This document shows, one piece after another, positions 28,644 through 40,831 of a DNA stretch of 64,000 bases (positions are counted from its first letter, which is position 1; each line of letters starts with the position of its first letter). The notes beneath the pieces were generated by a model that had not been told where the DNA came from, ran no database searches, and worked only from the letters and a program-made list of their open reading frames with translations. The stretch is taken from the NCBI GenBank assembly GCA_900618795.1, contig UYJD01000003.1, positions 1,605,204 through 1,669,203 on the forward strand. Reading direction: 5' to 3'. This stretch comes from Cyanodermella asteris (taxonomy: Eukaryota > Ascomycota > Lecanoromycetes > Ostropales > Stictidaceae). The position numbers were made by a program, and so were the translations under genes.

Positions 28644-31220
28644 TCAGAATCCACAATGCACAATGCAGAAGTCCTGCTCCTGAATCTCCCGGATCCAATC
28701 CACGGACAATGGCACACCTGCATCCTGCGCCATGTTCTGCTCTCCGAAGAGTCGCTGAAGCCATTTGCGCGTGGCCCGAGTGTTGTTACCAATGCTGGCT
28801 CGCTCCATGAGCCGGAGCAAGTCGTGTGCTCTCGTCCGTTCGGCAGGAACAATGGAGAAGAAGCCAGCAAGAAAGAGCGGGAAAACGACCAGCCGCCGGG
28901 AGAACTCCCCCCGGTTGAGCATTGCATTGGTACGCTCGAGTATCAACGTACAACAATGAGCCACCGTGGCTGAGTCGTGCGAGAAAGCTTCGTCCAACCT
29001 TTGTGTCGGCCACATCGATGTGTGGCTGTATACCAGAAGGGAGTGATACAGGAACCAGACCTGTACCATGTCAATTAAATGTGCCCAACAAAGTCGGTCG
29101 ACTTGCTCCTGCTGCAGACTTACCGTCTCGGCGATAGATGCGGTCACCTCAGGGAGGTTCTCAGGTGCGCTGAACATGTCCCCCAGTACAGGCAGGTTCG
29201 CTGTCCACGTCTGGATCAGACTCAGCCTCGCATTAGAAGCCTGCTCCTGCCAAGACTCAACAACCGTCATCCTACTACTCTCGGCCTCAGGAGAGAACCA
29301 GTCATCAAACGATTGGCGGAAGAATGTCGACAGATGCCCTATCTCCCTTGCATGGTTCAGTAGATGACCCAAGACATTCAGCATCAGAACCAGCTGCTGC
29401 CCCTCTGGATTTGTTTGTGGCAATGACATGCCACCGGGGGGAAGTCCACCCCGGATATCGCCTACTGTTGGGGCCAGACTATTCTCAAAGATGAAGTCCA
29501 CAAAGTTGCCCGGGCCACTCCCACACAATAGGGCATTGACATCCTGCAACGCGATCCACCAGATGATCAAAGGATAGCGCCGTACCAGGTCACGTCCCCG
29601 AATCTGGAAAATGTGCAACAATGCCGCGAGGTGAAGATGCCAGCTTCGGTGTGAAGCAGAAATCTGTACCGTCAGCCACCATCGTTCAAGGCAGTCTCTG
29701 AGCAAGCGACTCACCTCGTAGACTAGCAATAGGACGTGGGTGAGAAACATGCCATCCTGCTTCAAATCCTCCTCGGTATTGGGTGCGTTCAGAGACGCAA
29801 GTATCTCGAGATAGCGCTCCTGGGTGTCAAAATTTTGCAAACCTCCATTCACTGCTAAGCTCCACGCAGCCAGTTCGTCGATGGCGGCACCAAGCTGGAT
29901 TTGGATTAGCACATGACAGGACGCAGCTTCGCGAAGGAGCATGGACTCACCAGAGGAAACTGCCGGACCTCCCTTTCGAAAATGTCCTCGACCCCAGGCG
30001 AGGCGGTCCCTTCGTCGCTGTTAACATTAAACATATGTCGTCGAACCACGGTACGGTAATGTCGCCGCCGCAGATCCTCTTGAGTATATCTTCCCACGGG
30101 GTATGGAAGGCTCACAGGCACCGCCAGACCCAAGTTTGCCTGTGCTTGCAGGAAACTCCCGGGCAGGGGGCTTCCGGGAGAGTAACGATTGGACTCGAGC
30201 TGAAGCATAAGAGTTGACGACACTGCCGAGCCACCCTGGGCCTGCCGAGAGGTCTCGTCAAGGGAGCCCAGAATGACAGTGTCTTCATCTAGGGCCACGT
30301 TTGCGAACCTCTTTCCCAAGCTATCGTCCGAAACTTCAGTGGACACGCTCAGGAGAGAGTGTCGCCGACTCGGCAGACCCTCGACAGGAGACCTAGGGAC
30401 ACCACTGGTAGGAGTGGTGTCGCCGCTCGGTGGAAAGCTTGAGGAGTTGGCTATGACATAGTAGGTACCTGGGGCGCGATGGCCGGCCTTCCTCTCCCAG
30501 TCCTCTTCAGTTGACAGGGCCGTGAAGGGCGGCAGTGTGTCAAACTCTCTGATGCTCTGCGTCTCGAGCTGCAGTTGCTGCGAGGCTGATTCAAACGTCA
30601 GAAGCTCCTCACGGTCGCTTGGGGAGGGGGATGAGCTCACTGTCCCATTGACGTGACGGCCCGCCGCCGCCACCGAGATACTTATCAACGATCTTCGACG
30701 TCTCATCCTTGAAGGCGAGTCTCGGGTTATAGTCGCAAACGTGTCCAAGTCGGGTACATTGCTTCAACTCAAGTCAGTTCCGGCTGTCTGGGTTGTGTTT
30801 GGCGCGCTCACATTGCATTGCGGTCGTCCCTCATCACATCTGGCCAGTAAATGTCAGTTTTGTCATCCTGCAACCGCAAAGATGGTTTGGACGTACTTTA
30901 CTTTGCGTGTCTGTCAAACAACAAGACATGTCAGCCTGCTCGATATTTTCACATCAGGCAAGAAAAAAGTGGCAAAAATACCCGACAGGTCCTGCGAATC
31001 AAGTCAGCGGAAAGACGATGGCGACAATATGAGGTAAGGAGGCTTACCAGCATCCACTACGTGATCTGGGGGGTAGACGGGTTCGAGGCGAGTGAGCAGA
31101 AGCAGAAGCACTCGAAGAGCTTGCATCTGCTCTGAAGGATGGCGGCGGTTGGGTATCGCGAGGGGCAATGGGCGGCAGGCGGGCGGGCTGCCTCGACTGT
31201 TGCTCGCGGCGCTTCGACAT
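28644..31220 (-). CDS. Zn2Cys6 transcription factor with fungal regulator domain, eight exons
   Basis: Proposed exons 31220-31048, 30991-30982 (10 nt), 30910-30897 (14 nt), 30839-30812 (28 nt), 30761-30613, 30548-29951, 29894-29715 and 29663-28644 (723 aa). The binuclear zinc cluster, assembled over five exons, is C57-x2-C60-x6-C67-x6-C74-x2-C77-x6-C84, a canonical Gal4-type spacing that confirms the splicing. Basic residues of the cluster (RTRKVK) contact DNA. After a disordered linker comes PGTYYVIANSSSF, then a large helical domain of the fungal-specific regulator type (GMFLTHVLLLVYE, HLHLAALLHIFQIRG, RRYPLIIWWIALQDVNALL, SRRLVVFPLFLAGFF), ending in a WLQRLFGEQN-like tail. Most introns have GTRAGY donors and CTGAC branches; intron 4 ends in AAG. 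The target pathway is unknown. The 7-kb upstream desert may hold its regulatory DNA. Confidence 0.88.
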
Positions 31221-33259
31221 TGATGTTGCAGATGAAATTGCAAAAGTCCGAATGGGTCGTTTGAGGTTTCCACCTCCTGCGTTCTCGAAGGCTGATGTTC
31301 GTTCGGCGGCAGCGGATAACGGGGAAGTTGAACTATATACGCCCAGCTCTGTTGGATACATGGTTCCGTGCCAGGGAAAATAGTAAAGTCGAGTGCTTGA
31401 AGCGCCCAGAATACCCAATTCTGGAGGGCGCAGAGGACGTTATTCGGCCAGAAAGAATGTAGTCCAATCAAGGCCGAGCGAGAACGGATGGTCGAGATTG
31501 ATAGGCATGCCCAAAAGGAAAGACAGCCAGCTGAATTGAAGCACAAGGAGCTCAGCAAGTCAGGCCCGAGGTGTTACGGCAATGCCAGGAGTGCAATGCT
31601 TGTGGATGGGAAAGCTCATCGACATGGGTGGGACATGACCGGACTGCGACAGCTCAAGCTGAAGACATGAGGATCCTCGACTTCGAATCGGGAAAAGCAG
31701 AGTTGCACAGCCAGAAGCGACGACCTGGGAAGGCGACGAATATGGAGGACTACTGGTCTACGATTGGGAGGCTAGTGTCAATCATTGCAATACAGCAGGA
31801 GCCAGTAGGATGGCGCTCTGGAGGAGCTCTGGAAAGCATTGACCTGGTCCGACGGGTCAGCCGGCCGGCCATGACGATGGGCAGATGCGTGGCAGATGAG
31901 ATATATTACGAGTCGGCGCAGAGCCGGGATGTCACGGCATCTCGTGGTTTGACTGGTTTCAAGGGCCCCTTGCGGCTACTGGATTGACATATGTGTTTCG
32001 GCGAACCACAGGTTGTGGGTCGATTGAATCGAACAAGCCAGGGCGCCATTAGCTCCAGAGCGGGATTGATCAGCCACACTCGGCAGGACATGAAGATGTT
32101 CGGTGTAGGTACACTGTGGTCAAGGCCAGTCGACCTGTATGGCATGGGCTGGCGTCTGACAAAGCACGGTGCACGATGCCTTTGACTGTACTGTACGGCG
32201 TTCGATACATGGTGAGCAGGCGGGGTGGACGGACGCTGCACGACATGACGGCGGGTGCCGTGTCCGCGAAGCAAAACAAGAATAGACGCTGGCACTTGGG
32301 CCGGAAAAAGGGCGATGCGCTGATCAGACGAACTATTGTCGCGACTCAGGGAGTTGGCTGTCAGGCTCGAGCTCGAGCTTAGTGTGTGTATGTATGTACT
32401 GTACTGCGCGCTGCATCGACCCACCACACAGGGGTCAGGGCGAGCGGGCAGCGAGGGGACGCAGAGGGCATGTCTGCTCTCTGCATCGAGCATCATGCAT
32501 CAGACGCTTGGACTTGCCCGGAGGCTCTTGTCATGCCATGCTCAGCGTGCTGCAATGCTTTGGAGCGTCGATGCATGTCTCGATGCGTGGTCCACACCGA
32601 CCACGGCCACCTTCCATCTGCGGGCCACCGTCACCCAGGCATTTCCCACCATTGCGCTGACGGCCATATTCGGGGCTCTACTATACAACCAGCGCCAAAG
32701 TTCTGGCTCGCCCGGGGCCAGCGCAAATTGCTCGGCAAGAGTCACACCTCCAAGCGATCGGTCCTGTCCTGCTGTCGCGGCAGAAGACAGCTGAGGCGTG
32801 TGGAACTAGGAGCGCGAGTGGTGAGTGGTGAGCTCCGGGTCTGAGCGTTCGTCAGCAAAGGGCAGATGAGATTTTTCTGGACTGCTGCGTCTTCTCAATT
32901 CTTCTTCCGCGTGCTGGCGCACGATCTTGCAACAGGGATGTAAACTTCGGGAACCAAAGAATCGGTCGGGCCTGTGCCCACCGGCCCGCAACACGTTCCT
33001 GCAGCACATTCTTCGAGGACGCCCCGGCGAGACCATCTGACCAAACTGCGACCTCAGAAAGACGTTCGATTGGTCATCGGATTGCTTGTGGTTGATTGTC
33101 AATACAAATATACGCGGCAACTGAGGTCTGTATGTTGACAGGCCATCATCTGAGCCTCGACCTGGATGTTGTGGCTGTCATTGGCCACGTTCAGCAGCAC
33201 TCCTGCGCATGCGCCACATTCGGCTTGTCCGACCCTGCCACACTTTTGGAAACACCGTG

Positions 33260-33284
33260 CTACATGTCCTACATGTCCTACATG
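33260..33284 (+). repeat. 9-nt tandem repeat, 2.8 copies
   Basis: CTACATGTC repeated directly (33260-33268 and 33269-33277), followed by a partial third copy. Intergenic. Confidence 0.8.
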
Positions 33285-36200
33285 CGACGGATCAATTGCT
33301 CTCTAATGGCTTCATTCTCCGCAATGATGCCGGTCGAGCTGAACGCGGAACAGCTCACACGACGACGGGCAATAAAACAAGCCGAAATCATCGGCTCGCC
33401 CCTGGCCATGGAACGGCGAGCCCAAATGGCCCTGAAGGCGCAAATACCTGCCAGACTAACTTTGAAAGCTTTGCTTTGCTTTTGCCAAACAAAAATCAAA
33501 GCCCTTCCTAGCAGATCTGCCCAATGAGAGCAACCTGTTGGTCTCTGATGCTTTTCTTTCGAGGTACAAGACTTGTGGCACACCCAATTAATTGTCGCTT
33601 TGACGTCGAGTGCCATGTCACCTCTCCTTTTCCCAGGGGCTGGGCAAGTCTCGATGACTTCCGGAGTCATGTCAGGTGGAGCAAGGTGCAGCCGATGCTG
33701 TGCCGTAACAACTGTTGAACGGTTTCGTGGTAACCAATGACGCTGAGCCGTTCGCCTGAAACCAGCAGAGCCGTGTACTCAGGTTGCCACAAGGTGGCCA
33801 ATTAGATAGCGCAATGAAATGATGATCTAAGGTATATCCGTTCAATGCTAGATTTTGGTGTACAGCAGGTACCTGTAATGCCATGCGTATTACGACTCCT
33901 TTCTTGACTAGTTATTGAGCAGACTATTAGCACGTATGAAACGCCTATCAAACATTCACATTACCTGATTTTAATTTTTAGTACGGATCTATTTAGCAAA
34001 GATTCTATCTTGTTAACAAACGTAGACGCTAGGCAAGCCAATACAGGCGCAATGCGTAGGTGCATATTAAGAGCCCAAAGCTCTACTTAAAACGGCCGTG
34101 CGCAATGACACTCTACATGATTGGTCACTTTGTACAAAAAGTGGCAACCTGAGCAGGAGCAAGCGGCGCAGTCGAGAGAAGTTTAAAGTGACTTCCGTCT
34201 TGTGCATACCTTATGCATCGGTGCCGTGGATTGGCTACGCTCCTTCCCACTACAACCACGAAGTCACGTGCGTTGGAAGCGATCTCTTGCGATCGAACAA
34301 GACGAAAAGCTAAACCTTCGGTCCAGGTATGAGCGAGTCGTTGGAACCCCGTCGTGGCGACCAACTAGACGTCCACGACGGTGGAGAAGTGCGAGAAAGA
34401 CTCCTGGATCGTGGGATTTGTGAGACGCCATGCCCAACGAGATGCAACCATGGCAACCACTGCGGTGAAGCAGCAAGGCGCCGAGAACGCTGATCGTCAT
34501 TCCAATGCCTCTCGGTGTTTGCGTGCCAGGGATGAAAGAGCGGCATATCGCAGCATGGTGATGATCATAGTTGTTAGCAACGGTCATCGTGGTACGGTAA
34601 ACATGAGTACCATGGCCACGGGCTGAGCGGCGGGTGCAGTGCACGCATTGGGCAACGCCTTGCGGAAAGGCTTGACAGATCATTCCATACACGGAATAGT
34701 CTTCGACTCTTCCTGCCAGCCGACCACCTTCGTCGTTCAGCGAGCTTAACTACTGCCTTACTGCTGCACGACCACTTCTGGACGATTCCGCGCGTGAGCG
34801 CTCCAGTACAGTAGGCCGTTGCTCACACGCTGCAGGCACGTGCCAATCATGCTTCGGACCTTGGCCGGCGTCGTTCGATGGTCCAAGGTTATGCACTTTG
34901 CTCATCAGAACGTCGAAACGCCCACCAGCGCATCGGGATGATCCGCCGGGTCCAACATGATCGGGCCCCTGTCCTGCCTCAAATGGACCAATGTCCATTT
35001 TTCTACGGTCGAAGCGAGCTGACCTGCCCTTCCCCCTAGCTTTGGCCCAACCCGAGCCTTTGCACGGTCCCAAGTCTAAGCGACGCCTCAATCACTAATG
35101 GCCGACCATGTTCTCCAAGGGCCGGAGCTCCTGCCCAAGCCAATCCGCGTATTGAAGCATTTCTCGATGTAGAGACGTTTGGCGCTGCGGGAGGCTACCT
35201 CGGCCTTTGTGTGGGTCATGCCGCAGGAATACCTTGAAGCATTTGTTGGTAGCGAATTGTCCAGAGGATGAACGGGCCCATGCGCGAGCTCCTGATGATG
35301 CTCTCCATACTTTTCGTTGGCAGGCCTTGACTGACGAGGGAGGTGGGAGACGAGTCTGGTCTAGCTCATCGCTTGTCCATTAGCAGGAGAGCTCAAGTAG
35401 CTGGTGGCCACGCAATAATGCAACAAGCACACCATGCTGGCCTGGCTCTTGGACACTCCGTGAATGGATTTCTTGATTGAGATGCGCCTACGGTTCTTGG
35501 CCGGCATCAAGAGTAGCGATGTCACGTGACATTCACGTACTCTGTCTGCACCATCATGCTCGAGCAAGACAACCACCTGGTTCAAATACAGAAATGAAAC
35601 ATCTACCCCTCTATTCGACCTCGATCTGATGCCGAAAAGACAACCGGCAATGCTCATGGCCCGCTTGACCGAAAATCAAGATTCAGCCAAGCCTGACGGA
35701 TCACGCTAGTTTACGCGCAAGGGGCAGCGCTAGTTTCACTGACAGATACCGGTCTCAGCTTTCCACCGCGCCACAACTCGTGTCATACCAGCACATTCCG
35801 TCACACAATCTTGATCCGGCTCGCTGCTGTACCCGACTTTCCACTGTCATGATTCCTGCGTCATAAAACAGTTGTAGCATCGACCACGCGGCTCGAAGAG
35901 CAGCCGTCATGCGCGGGGGCATCGATCCTGCTGTTGCGACCCCTACAGCTCGATGGCTTCTGCGATAGCTCAAATCGGCAATGATCCGAGCTGGCTACGT
36001 ACGCTCAAATCTGTCACAAACGCCATCGCATCCTTGTCAGCATGACAGACTCGGGACTGTCTGTCAGACTTCCGCAGACTGTTGCAGGTCGTGGAGGGTA
36101 AGCTCGGCTGACGGCGCGAATCCTACGCCCGTAGCTCTTACCCTCAATCAGCCATGATCAGGCCGCTTTCAGCTGAAGTCGGACAATTTTTCGGACTATC

Positions 36201-37909
36201 AAAATGTTGACAAGGGTCTGCTTAGATTTAGGATCATGTCGCTCCCCAGCATAATCCTCGCAGCAAGGCCATGTTGCACCAAGCACCGCAAGATCGTACC
36301 GCGCACCACCAGATCGGGCTACGAAAGACATGAGTACGCACGTGGTGATCCTTGCACTGGCAGAGAATCCTGGTCCAGCTCAACTTGCCATAGGGGTGTG
36401 AACTTTGATGCTGCACAGAGAAAGGCTGCCCCGAAAGGCGCCATCGCTGTCAAAGCACCCCTGCGAGGCCGCGATAAACCTCTTGCAAGCTCGTACGCAT
36501 GAAACATCTGCGCATTAGACTCGACGATGAATTCAACTACTGCCGACATCTTTCGTTATGTCTCAGTTTCGTGTCTATTTCGGACCGTTACACTAGACTC
36601 TCAACAACTTATGCCACATTCAACAATCGGCTATCGACGTGCCCATTCTCGTTGCTGATACCGCCATCCCGAGCTTCCATGATCTGATGGCGATGTGCGC
36701 TCAAATGTTGTCTCTGCTGTATCCTTCTGTCGATCGGCCAGCGTCGTTTGTCCAACCTTGTCTCGGCCAGCCCAGCTCGTGCTCCTGATCCGTGCTACAC
36801 CCGGTCCAGGTCTGGAATAAAAATGGATTCTATGGCCCAAACTTCGCCTCGGACCGTCACCTGTTCCATTCAATTGCGCCTCTGCGTTCCTCGCCAAGTG
36901 GTGTCCGTGATTGTGATTGGCTGCTTCCATTGCATTGGATATGCAGACCGTCGCTGTGATATCAGAGGTAAGAGTGAGCACATTGCGAGTGTACATCTTC
37001 ATTCTTTTTAGCCGGGTTTCTCTTCCTCTGTGTCAATATTTCTCTTGGCTGAACACTAATCTACAGATAGCGCCATGTACTCAGTGAGATGTTTGAGTTG
37101 CTCTATTCTGGAACGGAGTTGGTCGCTTGGACTACTGTGCCCGTATCGCACAAGTACCATCATGGGAATTCCATTCGTGTCTACTTACTACCACAAAACA
37201 TGTCAAGCGCACATTACTTAGGCGCTTGTAATGTAGACAATCCACAATACATGCATCAGTCCCTATCCCACGACAGCAGGCATTGACTCCGTTGAAGTTG
37301 AAGGGGGTCTATGATCGCGTGGAACAACAGATCTCGTGGGGCTTTCCGCCCATTCCATGTCGATCCGAGCACTGCATGTTCCAGCGCCATGACAGCGCAA
37401 CTGGACACGAAAAATCCCCACTTCCTCTGCCCAAAAGTCGGTTCTGTTTCTCGGGCATGCACCTTCTCTTTATGATAGACTGCATGCAAGCGTGGTTGTC
37501 AATGGAGAATACTTCGCCTTTCGTTCCGCCTTTGGCGCTCTTGGCCGAGAGAAGATGCTCGGCTGCCACTTTCACCGCCGCGCGGTCCGTTTGAATCGAT
37601 GGTGTGGCCCCCCTTTGGCTTTTAACTGTCCGAGGTCTGCGTTTCTAAGTTTCCCCTGTAACTACATGGCATGTTTTCTCATCGCACCGGCGGGGCCGGC
37701 GGTCAGCGTCTGCTCGCCCGATATCTGACATCTTACCCGCCTGTCGTCCGGGAGCCCTACTGGCGCATACTGAGGCTTGGTTCTTTCGACCTGTCCCTGG
37801 ACCTGGATGTTCGCCTCTACGCGATCCGAGCGAGCGGACGCTCGATTGTCGAGGGACCGAGGAACAATCGATCGCGCCGGTGAAAAAAGCCCTCAAGAAC
37901 CGACGCTGA

Positions 37910-37980
37910 ATATTTTTTTCCCTTTCGATTTCATGTACCTTTTTTTTTTAAATTTTATTTGTTTATTTATTTTATTTTAC
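37910..37980 (+). repeat. AT-rich low-complexity tract
   Basis: T runs, an AAATTTTATTTG-like segment and TTTATTTTATTTTA make this the most AT-rich short stretch of the desert. It lies about 440 nt downstream of the RNase T2 stop codon. Confidence 0.7.
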
Positions 37981-38417
37981 ACCACGGCGTGCGGTCCAGC
38001 TCTCATGCGGGCGGCCAGGTGTATAAAAGTCGTGGTGTAGGCATCAATGAGAAGACCTGTTGACGTCCGTTGTCAACGTTTCACCTGCCTGCTTCCTCGG
38101 GCGTTTCGCAAAGTACACCATTTCCAAGTGTTACCAATGCCTGCTAGCATATGGCGTCGCAATTCAGAAGACGGAGCCCTGAACGGCGTCGGTATGTACT
38201 CGGGCGTCATGAGGTGCCTGTTCACGTGACCTTACGGAGACATTGAATAATAATACCTACGCTCGGACGGCGGCTTGGACAGCGGCTTGCACATGCAATA
38301 TGGATCTTCATTTACATTGATTTCCAAGCGCTATCTGATCAACAACGGAGTCCTCAACTTCGCTTGTTCACAAGCTCTCATCGGCACCTTGTCTCGTTCA
38401 ATCGTATCTCGTAACGC

Positions 38418-39688
38418 TCAAGGGCTGGGCGTAAGAGCTCTCTCGGAGCCGTTGGTACGCTGGTAGTAGTGTAGCGCACCCTTTGCCTTTGCACAAGACG
38501 AAGTCGGTGTCGAAGCATCAGTGGGCACCCACTTTCCATCCTGCGGCCTACCGTACGCCTATTGGAAAGAAAGTCAGCATGTCACGATCTCACAACCACA
38601 CGTTCAAACTCCATCAAACTCCATCAAACTCCATCAAACTCACATGGAAATAGTACCAAACCTCACTGATCGAGGTCCGTCCATTATCGGTCGAATTCCT
38701 CCCCGCCGCCGTCTCGTTGTACCTCGGGCCCGAACACCCCACATACGGCACGGCACCATACTTGCTCGCCAACGTGCCCTGAATGTCGCTCAGGCTGAAC
38801 GTCGTGCAGTTGCTCGGCAGGATGTTGTTCTCGGCCAACCAGTCGTACGTGGGCAGCTCGCGGTAGTAGCTAATTGCCGTCTCGAAAAAGTCCACCACCT
38901 CCTCGTGTTCGCGGTATTCCGGCCCGTAGCAGGGAATGTCGAAGGTCGAGTAGCAGGTCGCGTGCTTGCTGAACTCGTGGCCCCAGAAGTCGCTGTTGGG
39001 TGCACCTTGGTTGATCCAGTAGGTGTTCATCCAGGAGAGGAGGTCGTAGCGGCCGAAGGACTCGAGGAAGGTGCCGATGTTGGGGCCTTTGTAAGGGGGG
39101 ACCACGGTACCTAAGCGATTGTGAGTGAGGGTTTTGATGCGGGGGTGGAGGGACGAGAGATACGTACCGTTAGGGAGGCCGTTGGTGGTGTTCGGCGCCG
39201 GGGTGGGATCGTACTGCCTGTTCAGGTCGCAGTATTGAGTGAAGCTTCCATTGCAGAAGTCCGGCCTGTGAACGGAGGTGAGCTTTGAGTCATCTGGTCT
39301 GAGCGAGATGTCCTACCATAGTCCGTGAAGACCCCAGGACTTGGAGGGCAACAGCTGTCCTTGAGACTCGAGTCCCGTGTAGATGCTCCAGAACTGGGTG
39401 CTCAGGAACAAGCCTGATTCGCCGTGTGAGCGCGGGCGCAGCATGTACCGAAACGTCTCCACCTACCACCGTGTGTTTCTGCGCAGCAGGAGTCGACCAG
39501 ATTCGGCTGCGCCTGAGCAGAGCAGGAAAGCACCTTGTTCGCATTGGCTGTGTCGCAAGTCAGTGTGGACGGTTGGCAAGAGCTTCGGACGGCATACTCA
39601 GCGCGCAAGTGTGGTTCAGATTACTCTGACCGTACAGCGAGGCAGACACGGCGGTAGCCAACAGCGACAGCGACACCAAAGAGGACAT
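38418..39688 (-). CDS. secreted ribonuclease T2
   Basis: Exons 39688-39598, 39547-39467, 39413-39317, 39265-39168, 39110-38644 and 38558-38418 (324 aa); all junctions are in phase. RNase T2 is a secreted or vacuolar acid endoribonuclease with little base preference, cleaving through 2',3'-cyclic phosphates. A signal peptide (MSSLVSLSLLATAVSA) comes first. Catalytic segment CAS I is SWGLHGLWPD (83-92, catalytic His87); CAS II is FWGHEFSKHATC (164-175, with His167, Glu168, Lys171 and His172). Paired cysteines (DSCC, DFCNG, YCDL, NCTTF, YVGCSG) fit the disulphide pattern, and the N-x-T/S sequons fit secretion. Intron 1 has branch ACTGAC and acceptor ACACAG; the 85-nt last intron contains a 10-nt tandem repeat. 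The C-terminus LHYYQRTNGSE matches fungal family members. No truncation seen. Confidence 0.95.
38604..38640 (+). repeat. 10-nt minisatellite in the last RNase T2 intron
   Basis: Unit TCAAACTCCA repeated about 3.7 times, immediately inside the donor of the final RNase T2 intron. On the sense strand the repeat begins within the donor-proximal sequence. Confidence 0.9.
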
Positions 39689-40831
39689 GTTGACGGCAAA
39701 TCGATGCAATGGACGTTGGAAAAAGTCATTGCGACCGACGCGGGCCTGCAGCGCGACTTTATAGAGAGCTGACAGCTCCTTCGGGGCGAGCTTGGAGCGG
39801 GAGCTTTTAGGGCGGAGAGCTCCAGCTCCAGCTTCCAGGTCTTCTAGAAGAAGATTAAGGAACACATGGTCATAGGCTGAATGTTTGATTGGTAGCATGT
39901 CGTTGGTGAGCCGTGGGCGCGGGTGGCACGGCAGCTTTACTGAAGAGAGAAGCTCGCGCGGCGCCGTCCCGGAGATTCGATGAGACTTCCAGTGCGCCGC
40001 CCAATGGGGCTGTGGAGCTGGCCATCCTGCCGATGAGGCACGTTTCTCGCTTCTCACGGACGAGCGTGCTGAATGTCACACTGTTTGAGATTGAAGGCGC
40101 CGTCGAGGCCTAGACTTTGGACAAGCAGTTCAAAGAGCACAGTTGATGCTGTTGGAACACTGTCATGTACATGATTGCGTTACATAAGTTAACCTTCGAT
40201 CGTCACGTGCATCAATACACTGTGTCTCTGAGCTCCTTGGTCACTGTGCAATACGATTCTTGAGGTCGAGGGCACTCAACGGATACTTCAAGTCATTGAC
40301 GCCTGTTTGCAGAGTTCACCAAAGAGGACGTCAATGTGCATCAGCTAAGCTACACCTTGCACACGACTCGCCGCACCTGTTGGGTCAGTGTACACGCCAG
40401 GCGCAGAAAACACTCCGACCAGCGCCTCATCGGGTACCAACCCACAACCTAATGGTACACTCTCTGGACAATATCCAGGACTAGAGCTTCCCTAAGCCTG
40501 CCCACCCCGCGGTCGATTCAGCTCGCCGTTAAGCGCCCTTGACGCCCCACAGAAGTATGCAAATCTGACCACCACGGCGGCCCAGAGCGCTTCTGCCTTA
40601 AGTGCAGGGGGTCTCACGTCCGCTCAGATCGTTGCCAAATTTCTTTTCAAAAGGACGAGCGATTCATGAGTGCGCCTGTCCAGAGACATGTCCCACGCTT
40701 GAAAGTCTGCTTTGGGCCCTGGTATCGGACTTGTGTATATAAGCTTAAGCTGCACTACAAGCTCGCTCTGACTCGACACGCCCTTTTTCTTCCTCTGTCC
40801 CTTGTTTATTACGACTCACCGTTCCTCAAAG
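39689..40831. other. divergent promoter region
   Basis: About 1.14 kb between the divergent RNase T2 gene and the first tandem paralogue. No supported coding sequence. A TATATAA-like element (TGTATATAAGC, about 40734-40744) lies about 90 nt upstream of the ATG of the paralogue and may be its TATA box. Confidence 0.5.

Larger units (their letters stand above)
31221..38417. other. 7.2-kb gene desert
   Basis: No open frame on either strand shows a recognisable family, a signal peptide with sensible continuation, or exon partners with splice signals. Two thirds of the stretch looks like ordinary mixed-composition DNA, not a strongly AT-biased block. It includes a small 9-nt repeat near 33260, a short perfect inverted repeat near 34983-35000, an AT-rich patch around 33955-34020 and a T/A-rich low-complexity tract near 37910-37980. 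Unrecognised non-coding RNA, long regulatory DNA or decayed repeats are all possible. Confidence 0.55.

Noticed and set aside
31906-32496. 196-codon minus-strand frame in the gene desert
   Set aside because: No recognisable domain, unusual composition, and overlapping frames on the other strand of the same quality.
34750-35091. Minus-strand frame with repeated Gly-Pro and AGQGP words
   Set aside because: The two words are degenerate and the rest shows no protein character; not supported as a gene.
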